NCBI RefSeq assembly: GCF_014274465.1
Contig: NZ_CP060394.1
Coordinates: forward strand, 4,402,001-4,466,000
DNA from: Alloacidobacterium dinghuense
GTDB lineage: Bacteria; Acidobacteriota; Terriglobia; Terriglobales; Acidobacteriaceae
Direction of reading: 5' to 3'
DNA length: 64,000 bases
The notes under the pieces were generated by a model. That model was not told the origin of the DNA. It saw only the letters and a program-made list of their open reading frames with translations, and did not search any database. Shown in pieces: positions 1 to 9,518 of the stretch. Both the position numbers and the translations under genes were made by a program. Positions within the stretch are counted from its first letter, which is position 1, and every line of letters starts with the position of its first letter.

Positions 1-34
1 GGCTGGCGCACGGATTTTTCTTCGCGCGCCAGCC
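1..34. repeat. 9-bp inverted repeat at window edge
   Basis: GGCTGGCGC (1-9) is perfectly complementary to GCGCCAGCC (26-34), with a 16-nt loop. No T-run follows on either side, so it is not a convincing intrinsic terminator. It may end an upstream gene lying outside the window. Confidence 0.4.
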
Positions 35-79
35 CTCCAACAGCTACACTCCCCTCATTAAGACTGCAGGAGCCAGGTT

Positions 80-1639
80 CTGCCGACACAAGTCTTCGCC
101 AGAAAATCAATCGACAAACTCATTAGCGACTCGGAAAATCCGGAGCACAGCCTCAAAAAGACGCTTGGCCCCTGGTCGCTGACGGCGCTTGGCATTGGCG
201 CGGTGATTGGCTCGGGCATCTTTACCGTGATCGGAACGGCGATTGCCGGCGAACAGTTTGATACCTCGTCCATTCTCAATACTCCCGTTCTTGATTATCT
301 GATTCACCACACGGCGCTGGTCGGGCGACCCGGAGCGGGGCCCGCGCTGGCATTGTCGTTGGTGCTGGTGGCGATTGTCTGCGCCTTTACGGGTCTTTGC
401 TACGCAGAACTCGCTTCGATGATTCCAATTGCGGGGTCGGCATACACCTATACGTATGCAACGCTGGGTGAGCTGATTGCGTGGATTATCGGCTGGGATC
501 TGATTCTCGAATATGCCTTTTCCAATATGGCGGTGTGCGTTGGGTTCGCGGCGCACATTGTCGATTTGATGGACTGGCTGGGGATTCATCCGTCGGCGCG
601 ATGGATTTCTCCTGCCTATCTGCCTAGCGGATTGCAGGACTTTCACGGCAATACGCTCTATGCGGCGGGCTGGCATTTCGGCTTCAACTGGCCTGCGTTT
701 TTGATCGTCATGCTCCTGACGGTGGTGCTGGTGCGCGGCATCCGCGAGTCGGCGGAGACGAACAACATCATGGTGCTGCTGAAGATCACGGCGATCCTGA
801 TTTTCGTGGCCTTCGGTGCGCATTTTATTCATCCATCGAACTGGCATCCCTTTTATCCGAATGGCTGGTCGGGGCTGCTGACGGGTGGCTCGATTATTTT
901 CTTCACGTATATCGGGTTTGATTCTGTCTCAACGGCGGCCGAGGAATGTAAGAACCCGCAGCGCGACGTGCCGATTGGCATTCTCGCGACTCTTGTGATC
1001 TGCACGACGCTCTATATCGGTGTTGCGGTGGTGCTAACGGGGCTGATCAAGTGGAACCTGCTGATCGGCGATGCTGCACCGGTGGTGAACACGCTCCGGA
1101 AGCTTTCGCTGACATCGGGCAGCGAATCGCTGCATTGGGTGCGGCTGGTGATCCTGATTGGCGCCCTGCTGGGGATGATTTCATCCATCCTCGTCTTCCA
1201 GATCGGACAGGCGCGGGTGTGGTTCGCCATGTCGCGCGACCGGTTGCTGCCTTCTGTTTTTTCCAAGGTGCATCCCAAGTATCGGACACCGGCGGTTTCC
1301 ACGTGGGTGGCTGGGTTTGTTGTTGGACTTCCGGCGGGATTACTGGATATCGGTACCTTCTCGGACTTGTCGAATATCGGGACGCTCTTTGCTTTCGTGC
1401 TGGTGTCGGCGGGAGTGCTGATTCTACGCTACAAGGATCCTCATCGGCATCGCAGCTTCCGCTGTCCAGGAGGGCCGGTGTTTCCAGTGCTCAGCATCTT
1501 CTTTTGTGTGCTGCTGATGGCTGGGTTGCCGATCATGACCTGGCTGCGCTTCTTCGTCTGGCTCGCGATCGGGCTGTGCATTTACTTCTTTTATAGCTGC
1601 AGACGGAGTGAGTTCTGCCCGCCGCATAGAGCACGATAA
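80..1639 (+). CDS. APC-family amino-acid permease (CAT-like), apparent CTG start
   Basis: Inner-membrane amino-acid transporter of the APC superfamily, with about 12-13 hydrophobic segments. The N-terminal block LGPWSLTALGIGAVIGSGIF and the block TAAEECKNPQRDVPIG are typical of cationic amino-acid transporters of the YfnA/CAT type. The family block that starts the protein is encoded upstream of the first conventional start (GTG 203). The frame is open from 62, but it contains no ATG, GTG or TTG before 203. A CTG at 80 lies 7 nt after AGGAG (68-72) and gives a normal N-terminus of about 519 residues, so I take CTG as the start. The substrate cannot be read from the sequence. Adenosine deaminase follows on the same strand. 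Confidence 0.8.
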   Translation: MPTQVFARKSIDKLISDSENPEHSLKKTLGPWSLTALGIGAVIGSGIFTVIGTAIAGEQFDTSSILNTPVLDYLIHHTALVGRPGAGPALALSLVLVAIVCAFTGLCYAELASMIPIAGSAYTYTYATLGELIAWIIGWDLILEYAFSNMAVCVGFAAHIVDLMDWLGIHPSARWISPAYLPSGLQDFHGNTLYAAGWHFGFNWPAFLIVMLLTVVLVRGIRESAETNNIMVLLKITAILIFVAFGAHFIHPSNWHPFYPNGWSGLLTGGSIIFFTYIGFDSVSTAAEECKNPQRDVPIGILATLVICTTLYIGVAVVLTGLIKWNLLIGDAAPVVNTLRKLSLTSGSESLHWVRLVILIGALLGMISSILVFQIGQARVWFAMSRDRLLPSVFSKVHPKYRTPAVSTWVAGFVVGLPAGLLDIGTFSDLSNIGTLFAFVLVSAGVLILRYKDPHRHRSFRCPGGPVFPVLSIFFCVLLMAGLPIMTWLRFFVWLAIGLCIYFFYSCRRSEFCPPHRAR

Positions 1640-1747
1640 TTTACGCGGAGTGCGGCGAACCGCCCGCGATTGCTGCCTGCTGCAAATAGTCCTCGTTTAC
1701 TGGGGCGAGCTTTGAATCCTATGGCTAAGCCACGATACACAATTGCT

Positions 1748-2758
1748 ATGGCCTCAAGACCGAAAGACTTCCTCCGTCGTCTCCCAAAGGCTGAACTCCA
1801 TCTGCATCTGGAAGGCACGATCTCTCCTGAGACGCTGGCGGAATTGAGCCGCAGGCACGACGCTCAGCCTCTGACCCTGGACCAGGCGCGGGCGCTGTAT
1901 CAATACACCGACTTCTTCGGCTTCCTGATGGCATTTAAAGCGGTGACCGAACGCCTCCGCACGGCCGAAGATTATAAACTGATCACCTACAAGATGCTGC
2001 AAAGACTTGCCGCACAAGGCGTAGTTCACGCCGAGGCATATATCGCAGTTGGGCTTGTCTATTACTGGGGACGCAGCGAGTTTGAGCCGATCTTCGCTGC
2101 GGTGGAGCGGGCGCGAGAACAGGCTCAAAAAGACTTCGGGATCAGTCTCTACTGGATTTTCGATGCGGTTCGGCATTTCGGAGTCGAACCAGCGGCCCGG
2201 GTCTTTCGCAAGGCTGCTGCGATGAAGGACGAATACCCCAGCATCGTCGGCATCGGTATTGGCGGCGATGAGCGCAACGGTGCAGCGGAGCTGTTTCGCG
2301 ACGCATACAGCGAGGCCCGGGATGCGGGTTTGCGCCTGACCGTGCATGCGGGCGAGGCGGTTGGGCCGGAAAGTATCTGGGGGGCTTTGAATATTGGCGC
2401 GGAACGGCTTGGGCATGCGCTGATGGCGATTCACGACCCGGAGCTGATGCATCTGCTTTCCGAGCGCCAGGTTCCGCTGGAGATTTGCGTGACATCAAAC
2501 GTCAAGACGGGATGTTGTGCGCGGCTCGAGGACCATCCGGTGCGACGGTATTTCGATGAAGGTTTAATGGTAACGCTCAATTCCGACGATCCGACGATGT
2601 TCGGAAGCGATCTGGAAGGCGAGTTTTTGCTGGCGCGCAACGAGTTTGGCTTTACCCAGGAGCAGCTTAGAGAACTAGCATCGAATTCGATTGAGGCCAG
2701 TTTTCTTCCACCGGAACAAAAAGTCCGCTGGTTACATCAAATCGAGGGAACTGTCTAA
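1748..2758 (+). CDS. add: Adenosine deaminase
   Basis: Hydrolytic deamination of adenosine (possibly deoxyadenosine) to inosine in purine salvage; a cytosolic zinc amidohydrolase with a TIM barrel. The metal-ligand motif HLHLEG falls near residues 18-23. VHAGEA, ERLGHA and the NSDDP motif near the C-terminus supply the remaining zinc and catalytic residues. Length from this ATG is 336 residues, close to the usual 330-345. Another in-frame ATG at 1721 is possible, and neither has a clear ribosome binding site; the shorter form matches the family N-terminus better. Some members of the family act on adenine or other aminated purines, so exact substrate is an inference. Confidence 0.88.
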   Translation: MASRPKDFLRRLPKAELHLHLEGTISPETLAELSRRHDAQPLTLDQARALYQYTDFFGFLMAFKAVTERLRTAEDYKLITYKMLQRLAAQGVVHAEAYIAVGLVYYWGRSEFEPIFAAVERAREQAQKDFGISLYWIFDAVRHFGVEPAARVFRKAAAMKDEYPSIVGIGIGGDERNGAAELFRDAYSEARDAGLRLTVHAGEAVGPESIWGALNIGAERLGHALMAIHDPELMHLLSERQVPLEICVTSNVKTGCCARLEDHPVRRYFDEGLMVTLNSDDPTMFGSDLEGEFLLARNEFGFTQEQLRELASNSIEASFLPPEQKVRWLHQIEGTV

Positions 2759-2824
2759 AGAGAGGGAGCGAAGTGACCGATGTGCTATGGGCAGGCTGCA
2801 AGCGATTTGCGCTATTATGTCCGC

Positions 2825-3091
2825 ATGAGGCCGCTTCTAAAGCGTCGGCTTTTTCGGTCAAGAAAGAAGGCTGAAGTGATTGTTCTGCCAGGTCTAAAGA
2901 AGGAAAACGAGTCTACGGTTGCGCTGAAAGCGATCGGCTGGAGCTCGGTCGCTGTGGGTGTTGTTGCCTTGGGTCTGTACGTGGGCCGCGAGCTGCGCCA
3001 GCGGTATAAGTTTAACCGCCGCACGCCCTACGACGTGTACTCGCATGCGGGCGATCAGATGCAATCCGACGCATACGGGATGGGGATCTAG
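2825..3091 (+). CDS. Small single-pass membrane protein, function unknown
   Basis: About 88 residues. A basic N-terminus (MRPLLKRRLFRSRKK) precedes one hydrophobic helix (about residues 37-56, GWSSVAVGVVALGLYVG), followed by a basic stretch RELRQRYKFNRRTPYDVYSHAG. I recognise this as a lineage-type acidobacterial protein, without a known function. An upstream in-frame ATG at 2780 would add 15 residues that do not look conserved. The gene ends about 55 bp before a strong hairpin shared with the convergent aconitase gene. Confidence 0.6.
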   Translation: MRPLLKRRLFRSRKKAEVIVLPGLKKENESTVALKAIGWSSVAVGVVALGLYVGRELRQRYKFNRRTPYDVYSHAGDQMQSDAYGMGI

Positions 3092-3146
3092 CCACCAAGC
3101 TTGCGGCGATTAAGACGTTCAGTCAGCGATTGTATAGGCTGACAAC

Positions 3147-3182
3147 GACAAAAGCTCCAGGTCTTCCTGGAGCCTTGTCATT
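3147..3182. terminator. Bidirectional intrinsic terminator
   Basis: GCTCCAGG (3154-3161), loop TCTT, CCTGGAGC (3166-3173); the outer GACAA/TTGTC arms extend the stem to 3147-3179. A T-rich tail follows on the + strand and an A/T-rich flank lies on the other side. It sits between the convergent small membrane protein gene and aconitase. Confidence 0.75.
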
Positions 3183-3205
3183 TTGGGAGCATCGCGGCTA
3201 TCTGC

Positions 3206-6013
3206 TTACTTTGCTGCGAGTTGGCGCAGGACGTACTGTAGAATTCCGCCATTTTCGTAATAGAGGATTTCCTGCGGCGTATCGATGCGAACGCGGGCCT
3301 CGAAAACCTTCCTCTTACCATCTGGTGCGGTCGCCTCTACTGCAACCGTGCGGCCGATCGCGAATTTGGAATCAAGCCGTTCCTTGAGGCCGAGGATGGT
3401 GTAGGTCTCTTCGCCTGTCAGGCCGAGTGACTCGACGTTCTTACCGGCTTCGAACTGCAGTGGCAGAATTCCCATGCCGACGAGATTCGAGCGGTGAATG
3501 CGCTCGTAGCTCTCGGCAATGACGGCGCGCACTCCCAGTAGACGCGGGCCTTTGGCGGCCCAGTCGCGTGAGGAGCCGGAGCCGTATTCCTTTCCGGCCA
3601 GGATGATAAGCGGTGTCTTGCGTTCGGCGTATTTCACGCTGGCGTCGAAGATGCTCATCTGCTCGCTTTCGGGGAGCAGGCGAGTGACGCCACCCTCGGT
3701 TCCCGGAGCCAGCTTGTTGCGCAGGCGGACGTTGGCAAAGGTCCCGCGCACCATAACTTCATGGTTGCCACGGCGCGAGCCGTAGGAGTTGAAGTCGGCA
3801 GGCTTAACGCCATGTTCGGTGAGATATTTACCCGCTGGGCCATTCAGTTTGATCGAACCAGCTGGCGAGATGTGGTCGGTGGTTACGCTGTCGCCCAGGA
3901 CGGCGAGGACGCGGGCGTTCTGGATTTCCTCGACCGGAGTCGGCTTCGAGGGCATGCCGTCGAAGTACGGAGCCTTGCGGATGTAAGTGGAGTCGGCTTC
4001 CCACTGATAGACGTCGCCCGTAGGGAACTTGAGGCCCTGCCAGTTGCTGTCGCCGTCGGCTACGGTCGCGTATTCTTTGCGGAAGATTTCGGAGTTGATG
4101 GATGAGGCAATGACGTCGGAGACTTCTTTCTGGGTCGGCCAGATGTCCTTGAGATAGACGGGTTTGCCATCTTTTCCCTTGCCGATCGGATCGCTTTCGA
4201 GGTCGTGATCGATGCGACCCGCAAGCGCGTAGGCGACGACGAGCGGCGGCGACATGAGGTAGTTGGCGCGCACGTCCGAATTAATGCGGCCCTCAAAGTT
4301 GCGATTGCCGCTGAGCACGGAGACGGCGACGAGGCCATGGTCTTCAATGGACTTTGAGACGTCTGTTGGCAGCGGGCCGGAGTTCCCAATGCAGGTGGTG
4401 CAGCCGTATCCGACGACGTTGAAGCGCAGCTTGTCGAGGTAAGGCTGAAGGCCCGATTTCTCGTAGTAATCGGTGACGACGCGTGAGCCAGGGGCCAGCG
4501 AAGTCTTAACCCACGGCGGGACGGTTAGGCCTTTTTCGACGGCTTTCTTGGCCAGGATACCGGCGGCGACCATCACCGATGGATTCGATGTATTGGTGCA
4601 GCTGGTGATGGCGGCGATGACCACCGAGCCGTGGTCGAGGTATTGATCAACCTCGACTCCGAACCGCTCCTTTACTGTTGAGATCGGGCCGGATTCGTGC
4701 ACGCCGTGCGCCGATTCGGGCGTGTCGGCGAAATGGCCGCCTTCACCCTCCCAGCGGACAACCTGGCGCACACCATTCTTGTCAGCATTGGGACCGAGGA
4801 GATTCGGAAGCTGCTTTTTGAAGCTGGCTCCGGCTTCCTTGAGCAGCACACGGTCCTGCGGACGCTTGGGGCCCGCAACGCTTGGCTCAACGGTTGCGAG
4901 GTCGAGTGAGATGGTCTGCGTGTACTCGGCTTCGGGTGAATCGACGATGTGGAAGAGGCCTTGCTCTTTGTAGTATGTCTCGACGAGCTTGATCTGCTCT
5001 TCGCTGCGGCCGGTGAGGCGCAGATAGCGAAGCGTTTCCGCATCGACAGGGAAGATACCGCAGGTGGCGCCGTATTCCGGGGCCATGTTGCCGATGGTGG
5101 CACGGTCAGCAAGAGGCAGTTCGGCGATGCCCGAGCCGTAGAACTCGACAAATTTGCCGACGACGCCGAGCTTCCGCAGCATTTCGGTGACGGTCAGGAC
5201 CAAGTCTGTTGCGGTTGCGCCCTCGCGCAGCTTGCCAGTGAGCTTGAAGCCGACCACCTGCGGCACGAGCATCGAAACGGGCTGGCCTAGCATGGCGGCT
5301 TCGGCTTCAATGCCGCCAACGCCCCATCCGAGAACGCCGAGGCCGTTGATCATGGTGGTGTGCGAGTCGGTTCCGACGAGCGTGTCAGGATAGGCGCGCG
5401 GATTTTCGCCGTCTGTGGTGAAGACGACGCGGGCGAGGTATTCGAGGTTGACTTGGTGGCAGATACCCATGCCCGGAGGTACGGCGGAGAAGTTGCGGAA
5501 GGCCGACTGTCCCCATTTGAGGAAGGCGTAGCGCTCGCGGTTGCGCTGGAATTCGAGCATTGCGTTGAGCGAATACGAATTGGTTGTGCCGTATTCATCG
5601 ACCTGCACGGAGTGATCGATCACCAGCTCGGCGGGTTGCAGCGGGTTGATCTTTTCCGGGTTGCCGCCGAGTTGCTTCATGGCATCGCGCATGGCGGCAA
5701 GATCGACGATGGCGGGCACGCCGGTGAAGTCCTGCATGAGAACGCGCGCGGGCATGTAGGCGATTTCGCGCGAAGGCTCGGCCTTCGGGTCCCATTTGGC
5801 GAGGAATTCGATGTCCTCGGCGGTGACGCTCTTGCCGTCTTCCTGGCGAAGGAGATTTTCGAGAAGGATGCGGAGGCTGAAGGGGAGGCGCGAGAGCGCG
5901 ATGCCTTTTTTCTCGAGCCCGTCGAGGCGGAAGATTTCGTAAGTGCGGTTGCCGATCTTCAATTGCGACAAGCTGCCAAAACTGTTTCCGAGTTGGGTTT
6001 TAACCTGGCTCAT
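3206..6013 (-). CDS. acnA: Aconitate hydratase A
   Basis: TCA-cycle isomerisation of citrate to isocitrate through cis-aconitate; cytosolic [4Fe-4S] enzyme. At 935 residues it has the length of the AcnA/IRP type. Fe-S cysteines are visible in TSCTNTSNP and in [13 protein letters not shown]. The C-terminal swivel domain carries [11 protein letters not shown] chose the ATG at 6013 because AAGGAAGG lies just upstream and the protein then starts [12 protein letters not shown]; the open frame runs 29 codons further upstream without family similarity. It is monocistronic: a convergent terminator lies downstream and a divergent gap of about 380 bp upstream. Confidence 0.95.
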   Translation of the reverse strand: MSQVKTQLGNSFGSLSQLKIGNRTYEIFRLDGLEKKGIALSRLPFSLRILLENLLRQEDGKSVTAEDIEFLAKWDPKAEPSREIAYMPARVLMQDFTGVPAIVDLAAMRDAMKQLGGNPEKINPLQPAELVIDHSVQVDEYGTTNSYSLNAMLEFQRNRERYAFLKWGQSAFRNFSAVPPGMGICHQVNLEYLARVVFTTDGENPRAYPDTLVGTDSHTTMINGLGVLGWGVGGIEAEAAMLGQPVSMLVPQVVGFKLTGKLREGATATDLVLTVTEMLRKLGVVGKFVEFYGSGIAELPLADRATIGNMAPEYGATCGIFPVDAETLRYLRLTGRSEEQIKLVETYYKEQGLFHIVDSPEAEYTQTISLDLATVEPSVAGPKRPQDRVLLKEAGASFKKQLPNLLGPNADKNGVRQVVRWEGEGGHFADTPESAHGVHESGPISTVKERFGVEVDQYLDHGSVVIAAITSCTNTSNPSVMVAAGILAKKAVEKGLTVPPWVKTSLAPGSRVVTDYYEKSGLQPYLDKLRFNVVGYGCTTCIGNSGPLPTDVSKSIEDHGLVAVSVLSGNRNFEGRINSDVRANYLMSPPLVVAYALAGRIDHDLESDPIGKGKDGKPVYLKDIWPTQKEVSDVIASSINSEIFRKEYATVADGDSNWQGLKFPTGDVYQWEADSTYIRKAPYFDGMPSKPTPVEEIQNARVLAVLGDSVTTDHISPAGSIKLNGPAGKYLTEHGVKPADFNSYGSRRGNHEVMVRGTFANVRLRNKLAPGTEGGVTRLLPESEQMSIFDASVKYAERKTPLIILAGKEYGSGSSRDWAAKGPRLLGVRAVIAESYERIHRSNLVGMGILPLQFEAGKNVESLGLTGEETYTILGLKERLDSKFAIGRTVAVEATAPDGKRKVFEARVRIDTPQEILYYENGGILQYVLRQLAAK

Positions 6014-6394
6014 GTGGAGAATCCTTCCTTTTGGCTGAGGCCATCGATGTGGCGCGAATCTTCTTTCCGCACAGGCTGTGAGCTGAGCGCGCGGATGCAA
6101 TCAACAGAAAAGCTTAATCAGATGCGGTGGATTCGTCCACGGTCCGGGTGGCCGCGATGGAAGCGCTTGAGGTGGGGCGGGACGAGACTGTTCATGGTCC
6201 TGCTGTTATTTTAACGCGGGTGTCATCAGAGTCATGCCAATCCAGGATCAAGGGCGTCAGAAAAATCGCTGAAGGCCGGTTTTTGCAACCGCTCTTAGAA
6301 CTTCCGCGTCTGTTAAGCAAAGCATCTTTGCGGCAATGTACTGCAGAGAGTTCCCTGGTACGCAAAATCTTTTTCGAGGAAACCTGCTACGATC
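6014..6394. other. Divergent intergenic region acnA / GH18
   Basis: 381 bp with no gene I can support. It must hold the promoters of acnA (leftward) and of the GH18 gene (rightward). A small perfect hairpin, GTGGA-TTCG-TCCAC, sits at 6127-6140, about 115 nt before the acnA start; read in the acnA direction its loop is CGAA. ORFs crossing the region lack ribosome binding sites and family similarity. A purine-rich GAGGAAA precedes the GH18 start. Confidence 0.5.
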
Positions 6395-7651
6395 ATGCGA
6401 CGATTTACTTTTTCTTCGCTTTTGCTTCTGAGCATTCTGCTGTCCGGTTTGAATCTCTTTGGCGAGACGGCGAACCCGGCAAAACCGCTGTTGGTTGGCT
6501 ATTTCCCCCAATGGGGTATTTACAACGATCCCCCATACTTTGTGAAAGACCTGATCACGAGCGGGTCTGCTACGCTGCTCGATCAACTGAACTATGCGCA
6601 GGGCTTCATCGTAAATGCTCGCTGCGCCGTTGCCGACCCGAACGCAGACCTGAGCCTGGCCTACACGAAAGCCAACAGCGTGAACGGCAAGGCGGACAGC
6701 GCTTCATCACAGTTGCGCGGGAGCTTTCATCAACTACAAGAGTTCAAGAAACGCTATCCACGCATAAAGATCCTGATTTCGCTAGAAGGCAAGGCGCATT
6801 CCTTTGCAGAAGCGGCGAAGCCTGAGAATCGCGCGGCCTTTGTCTCTTCGTGCATTGACACGTTCATGCGCGGGCACTTTGCTCCGCAGATCCATGCACG
6901 CGGAATCTTCGATGGTTTTGATGTGGATTGGGAATATCCGGAGCCGGAAGATGCGGCCAACTATCTGGCACTTCTCCAGGAGTTCAGAAAACAGCTGGAT
7001 GCGGTCCGTCCGGGGCTCAAGCTGACCATTGCTGCAGGTCCGAGCCCGCACATGTATCATGGCGTGGATTTTGGCGAAGTGGCAAAGGTCGTGGATGAGA
7101 TTGGGTTGATGAATTACGACTACAGCGGGCCGTGGCGTAAAGTGACGGGTTTCCACGCGCCGCTCTACAGTGAGAACGGCGGCAGCGCCGACCGCACAGT
7201 TCAAGATTACGAAGATGCGGGAGCGCCCCCAGAAAAGCTGCTGCTCGGAGTTCCCTTCTATGGATACTCCTGGAACTCCGTGGGCGAGGAGAATCACGGA
7301 CTCTTCCAGCCGGGAGAGGCTGTTCATCAAGATCGCCCTTACCGCTATATTCAGACTTTGATCGCCTCGTCGACGGTGTATCGCGACCCGGCGGCGCAGG
7401 CGCCATGGCTGTATGACGGCAATACTTTCTGGACCTATGAAGACCCGGCGTCGGCGCGATTCAAGGGCGAATACGCGCAAGAGCATGGTCTGGGCGGAGT
7501 GATGGTCTGGGAGCTCGGTGAGGACTCAATCGATGCGCAACTACTGAAGGCGGTGAACGCAGGACTACGCCTTCCCGCTGCTCAGCCGCAGATCGCTCGT
7601 GAGCCAGTAATCTCGGGGGGCTCGGAAAGCACGGGCGCCGCTAAGGAGTAA
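6395..7651 (+). CDS. Secreted GH18 glycosidase (chitinase / endo-N-acetylglucosaminidase type)
   Basis: Retaining glycoside hydrolase acting on beta-1,4-linked GlcNAc. A Sec signal peptide (about residues 1-23, MRRFTFSSLLLLSILLSGLN) leads into a single GH18 barrel: LLVGYFPQWGIY opens strand 1, KILISLEG is strand 3, and the catalytic signature DGFDVDWE lies at residues 173-180 with E180 as acid/base. MNYDYSGPW and VMVWELGED are the later barrel strands. There is no carbohydrate-binding module in its 418 residues. The family covers chitinases and ENGases; motif reading alone does not separate them. It is convergent with a PNGase A-type gene, which makes glycoprotein N-glycans a possible substrate besides chitin. 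Confidence 0.85.
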   Translation: MRRFTFSSLLLLSILLSGLNLFGETANPAKPLLVGYFPQWGIYNDPPYFVKDLITSGSATLLDQLNYAQGFIVNARCAVADPNADLSLAYTKANSVNGKADSASSQLRGSFHQLQEFKKRYPRIKILISLEGKAHSFAEAAKPENRAAFVSSCIDTFMRGHFAPQIHARGIFDGFDVDWEYPEPEDAANYLALLQEFRKQLDAVRPGLKLTIAAGPSPHMYHGVDFGEVAKVVDEIGLMNYDYSGPWRKVTGFHAPLYSENGGSADRTVQDYEDAGAPPEKLLLGVPFYGYSWNSVGEENHGLFQPGEAVHQDRPYRYIQTLIASSTVYRDPAAQAPWLYDGNTFWTYEDPASARFKGEYAQEHGLGGVMVWELGEDSIDAQLLKAVNAGLRLPAAQPQIAREPVISGGSESTGAAKE

Positions 7652-7686
7652 GCGGTTTCCAAGAGACAGTCTCGCTTCGATAAGCG

Positions 7687-7718
7687 AAGGCCCGGTGGTT
7701 ATGCCGGGCCTTTATTGT
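7687..7718. terminator. Intrinsic terminator between GH18 and PNGase A-like genes
   Basis: AAGGCCCGG (7687-7695), loop of 8 nt, CCGGGCCTT (7704-7712), then TTATTGTTT. The symmetric A/T flanks suggest it serves both convergent genes. Confidence 0.8.
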
Positions 7719-9452
7719 TTACCAGCGAATGCCGTGCGGACAAGACGCTCCATCTTTTACGCCTGTAAGTTTATTGTTGGCAGCCGTGAGTGTGCGGCTG
7801 TAGCAATTGCCCAGCGTGTCGTGGTAGACGTAGGTTTGCTTGCTGCTCTGCCCGCTGTTGGGACCAAGCGAGAAGCCCGTGGGGGAGGCAACGAACGTTG
7901 CTGTGTCTCCTGAGCTCACTTCGTTGCTTACGCTTGAACGGAAAATTGGAAATCCTTCGAGTGTATCGGTCTCGTTGCGCTGAAAGTTCTGATCGACGGT
8001 CGTGACTTGGCCAATATCGCCATTGCTTTCGAGCGTTTCAAGATAGTTGATGTTGAAGGGATACGAGACGTCGTTCTCTTTCGTAGTGAAGAGGAAACCG
8101 TCTTGCGTGGTTGTCTTCTGGTTGACCGTAGAGGTTTGGACGACGCCCTGTCCGAACGTGTTTGCGGTGGAAGTGACGGTCTGGACGTTGCTGAAGTTCA
8201 CATTGCCGTCAACTTTCGTGTTCACCCGCCCGTGCGAGGTATTCACAAAACCAGCGATGGTAAAGTTTTGCTTGCTGGTTACGGTCGCGGTGCCTCCACC
8301 ATTGCCGTGTGAATCGAACGCGACATTGCTCACGACTGCCGGGTCAGGATCCGTTAGGGTGTCCTCTGTCAACGCTCCGGTTACCTGATTGCTTCCGTGG
8401 TCCTGATACACCAGAAGGGTTGCAAGCGTGCTGAAGAAGTTGAAGGCGTTAAAGACGGTTACCCCGACCGTGTGTTGCTGGCCATTGCTCAAAACGCCGG
8501 CGAAGGGCGTCAGGTCTACGCGATAGGGAAGAAAATTCAGGGTCTGCACCCCGGGGATCGGGATCCAGAGTCCGGGATCCACGCCGCCTGTGTAAATCCA
8601 TGGAAAGATCGGCGCAACACCGGCAGGTTTGCCGTCAATGCTGATGTTTACTTGGCGGAAGGCTGTATTGCCGCAGACGCCTACGTCACTTGCAACATTG
8701 CTGGGCAGGCACAGGAACCATTGCTCCTCACTGCTCTGACTCTCTGCGAGTACGTCGATATATGCGCTCTCGATATTTTTCGGCAGAGTGAAGGTTTGAG
8801 TGAATTCGGGAGTTGTGTTGTTGAGGCCAACGGCGCCGTTCCCGTTGTCCGGCAAAGGCAATACCAGGTCGGCCGTTCTAGGGGCTGGATTGATGAAATC
8901 AGCTTGATAGAACTCGATCTTGAATGTGCCGAAGATGGTCGAGGTGAGCCCGTCCACGCCGACGATGTTGCCGAGGCTGGCGAAGCCGGTTTGCGGTGTC
9001 TTGAAGAGCGAACTGTAGTCAGTCAGGTCGCGTTCCACGTGCCAGGTGTCAGTCTGGCTTTGTAGAGGTTCGGCTGTCGTGCCAAAGTAAATGTTCACAT
9101 TCCCAAAGAAAACCAGCCCGGTGCGGTCAAACTGGACGCCTGGCTGAATGGAGAAGTCTCCGGTAAAGATGACCTTGGACCAGGGACCAGGGCAATCGGC
9201 TGGCGGTGTAAAGCTGAAATTCTTGTTGTTGAAGTCAGCAAATGCCTTGTCGGTCAGAAGCGTCACTTCGCAATGCTTCGTGTGAGGACGTGGCACCGGC
9301 GGGTCTGCCGTTGCTTCAAGCGATGAACCGATACTGAATTGATTTGAAGTTGTGGACTGCGCCGAGCTAGAGGTTGGGCCTGCAAGACCAAGAGCCAGCA
9401 GGACGGTGGATGCGATTGTTGCGGACTGCGCCAAGCGGGGACAAAAGCGCAT
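7719..9452 (-). CDS. Secreted PNGase A-type peptide:N-glycanase
   Basis: Predicted to release N-linked glycans from glycoproteins or glycopeptides by cleaving the GlcNAc-Asn amide bond. A signal peptide (about residues 1-31, ending SSSAQS) shows export. The first half follows the PNGase A fold family: a TPPADCPGPW block, then GVQFDRTGLVFFGNVNIYFG (about 105-124), TTAEP, a WHVERDLTDYSSLF block and LGNIVG. A later LPKNIESAYIDVLAES stretch also fits. The C-terminal 230 residues are Ser/Thr-rich and less diagnostic. At 577 residues it is a typical length. The start has AAGGAG about 10 nt upstream. I recall acid-active bacterial enzymes of this kind (PNGase H+) from acidobacteria; the activity here is inferred from family. 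Confidence 0.82.
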   Translation of the reverse strand: MRFCPRLAQSATIASTVLLALGLAGPTSSSAQSTTSNQFSIGSSLEATADPPVPRPHTKHCEVTLLTDKAFADFNNKNFSFTPPADCPGPWSKVIFTGDFSIQPGVQFDRTGLVFFGNVNIYFGTTAEPLQSQTDTWHVERDLTDYSSLFKTPQTGFASLGNIVGVDGLTSTIFGTFKIEFYQADFINPAPRTADLVLPLPDNGNGAVGLNNTTPEFTQTFTLPKNIESAYIDVLAESQSSEEQWFLCLPSNVASDVGVCGNTAFRQVNISIDGKPAGVAPIFPWIYTGGVDPGLWIPIPGVQTLNFLPYRVDLTPFAGVLSNGQQHTVGVTVFNAFNFFSTLATLLVYQDHGSNQVTGALTEDTLTDPDPAVVSNVAFDSHGNGGGTATVTSKQNFTIAGFVNTSHGRVNTKVDGNVNFSNVQTVTSTANTFGQGVVQTSTVNQKTTTQDGFLFTTKENDVSYPFNINYLETLESNGDIGQVTTVDQNFQRNETDTLEGFPIFRSSVSNEVSSGDTATFVASPTGFSLGPNSGQSSKQTYVYHDTLGNCYSRTLTAANNKLTGVKDGASCPHGIRW

Positions 9453-9518
9453 AGGGGCCTCTCCTTTTGGTAATCAGCGAGCGGTGGAAAGCATACCACC
9501 GGCAATAGAGAGCTTGCC

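Noticed and set aside
5360-6214. 284-codon ORF opposite the start of acnA
   Set aside because: Shadow of aconitase, reaching into the divergent intergenic region without signals.
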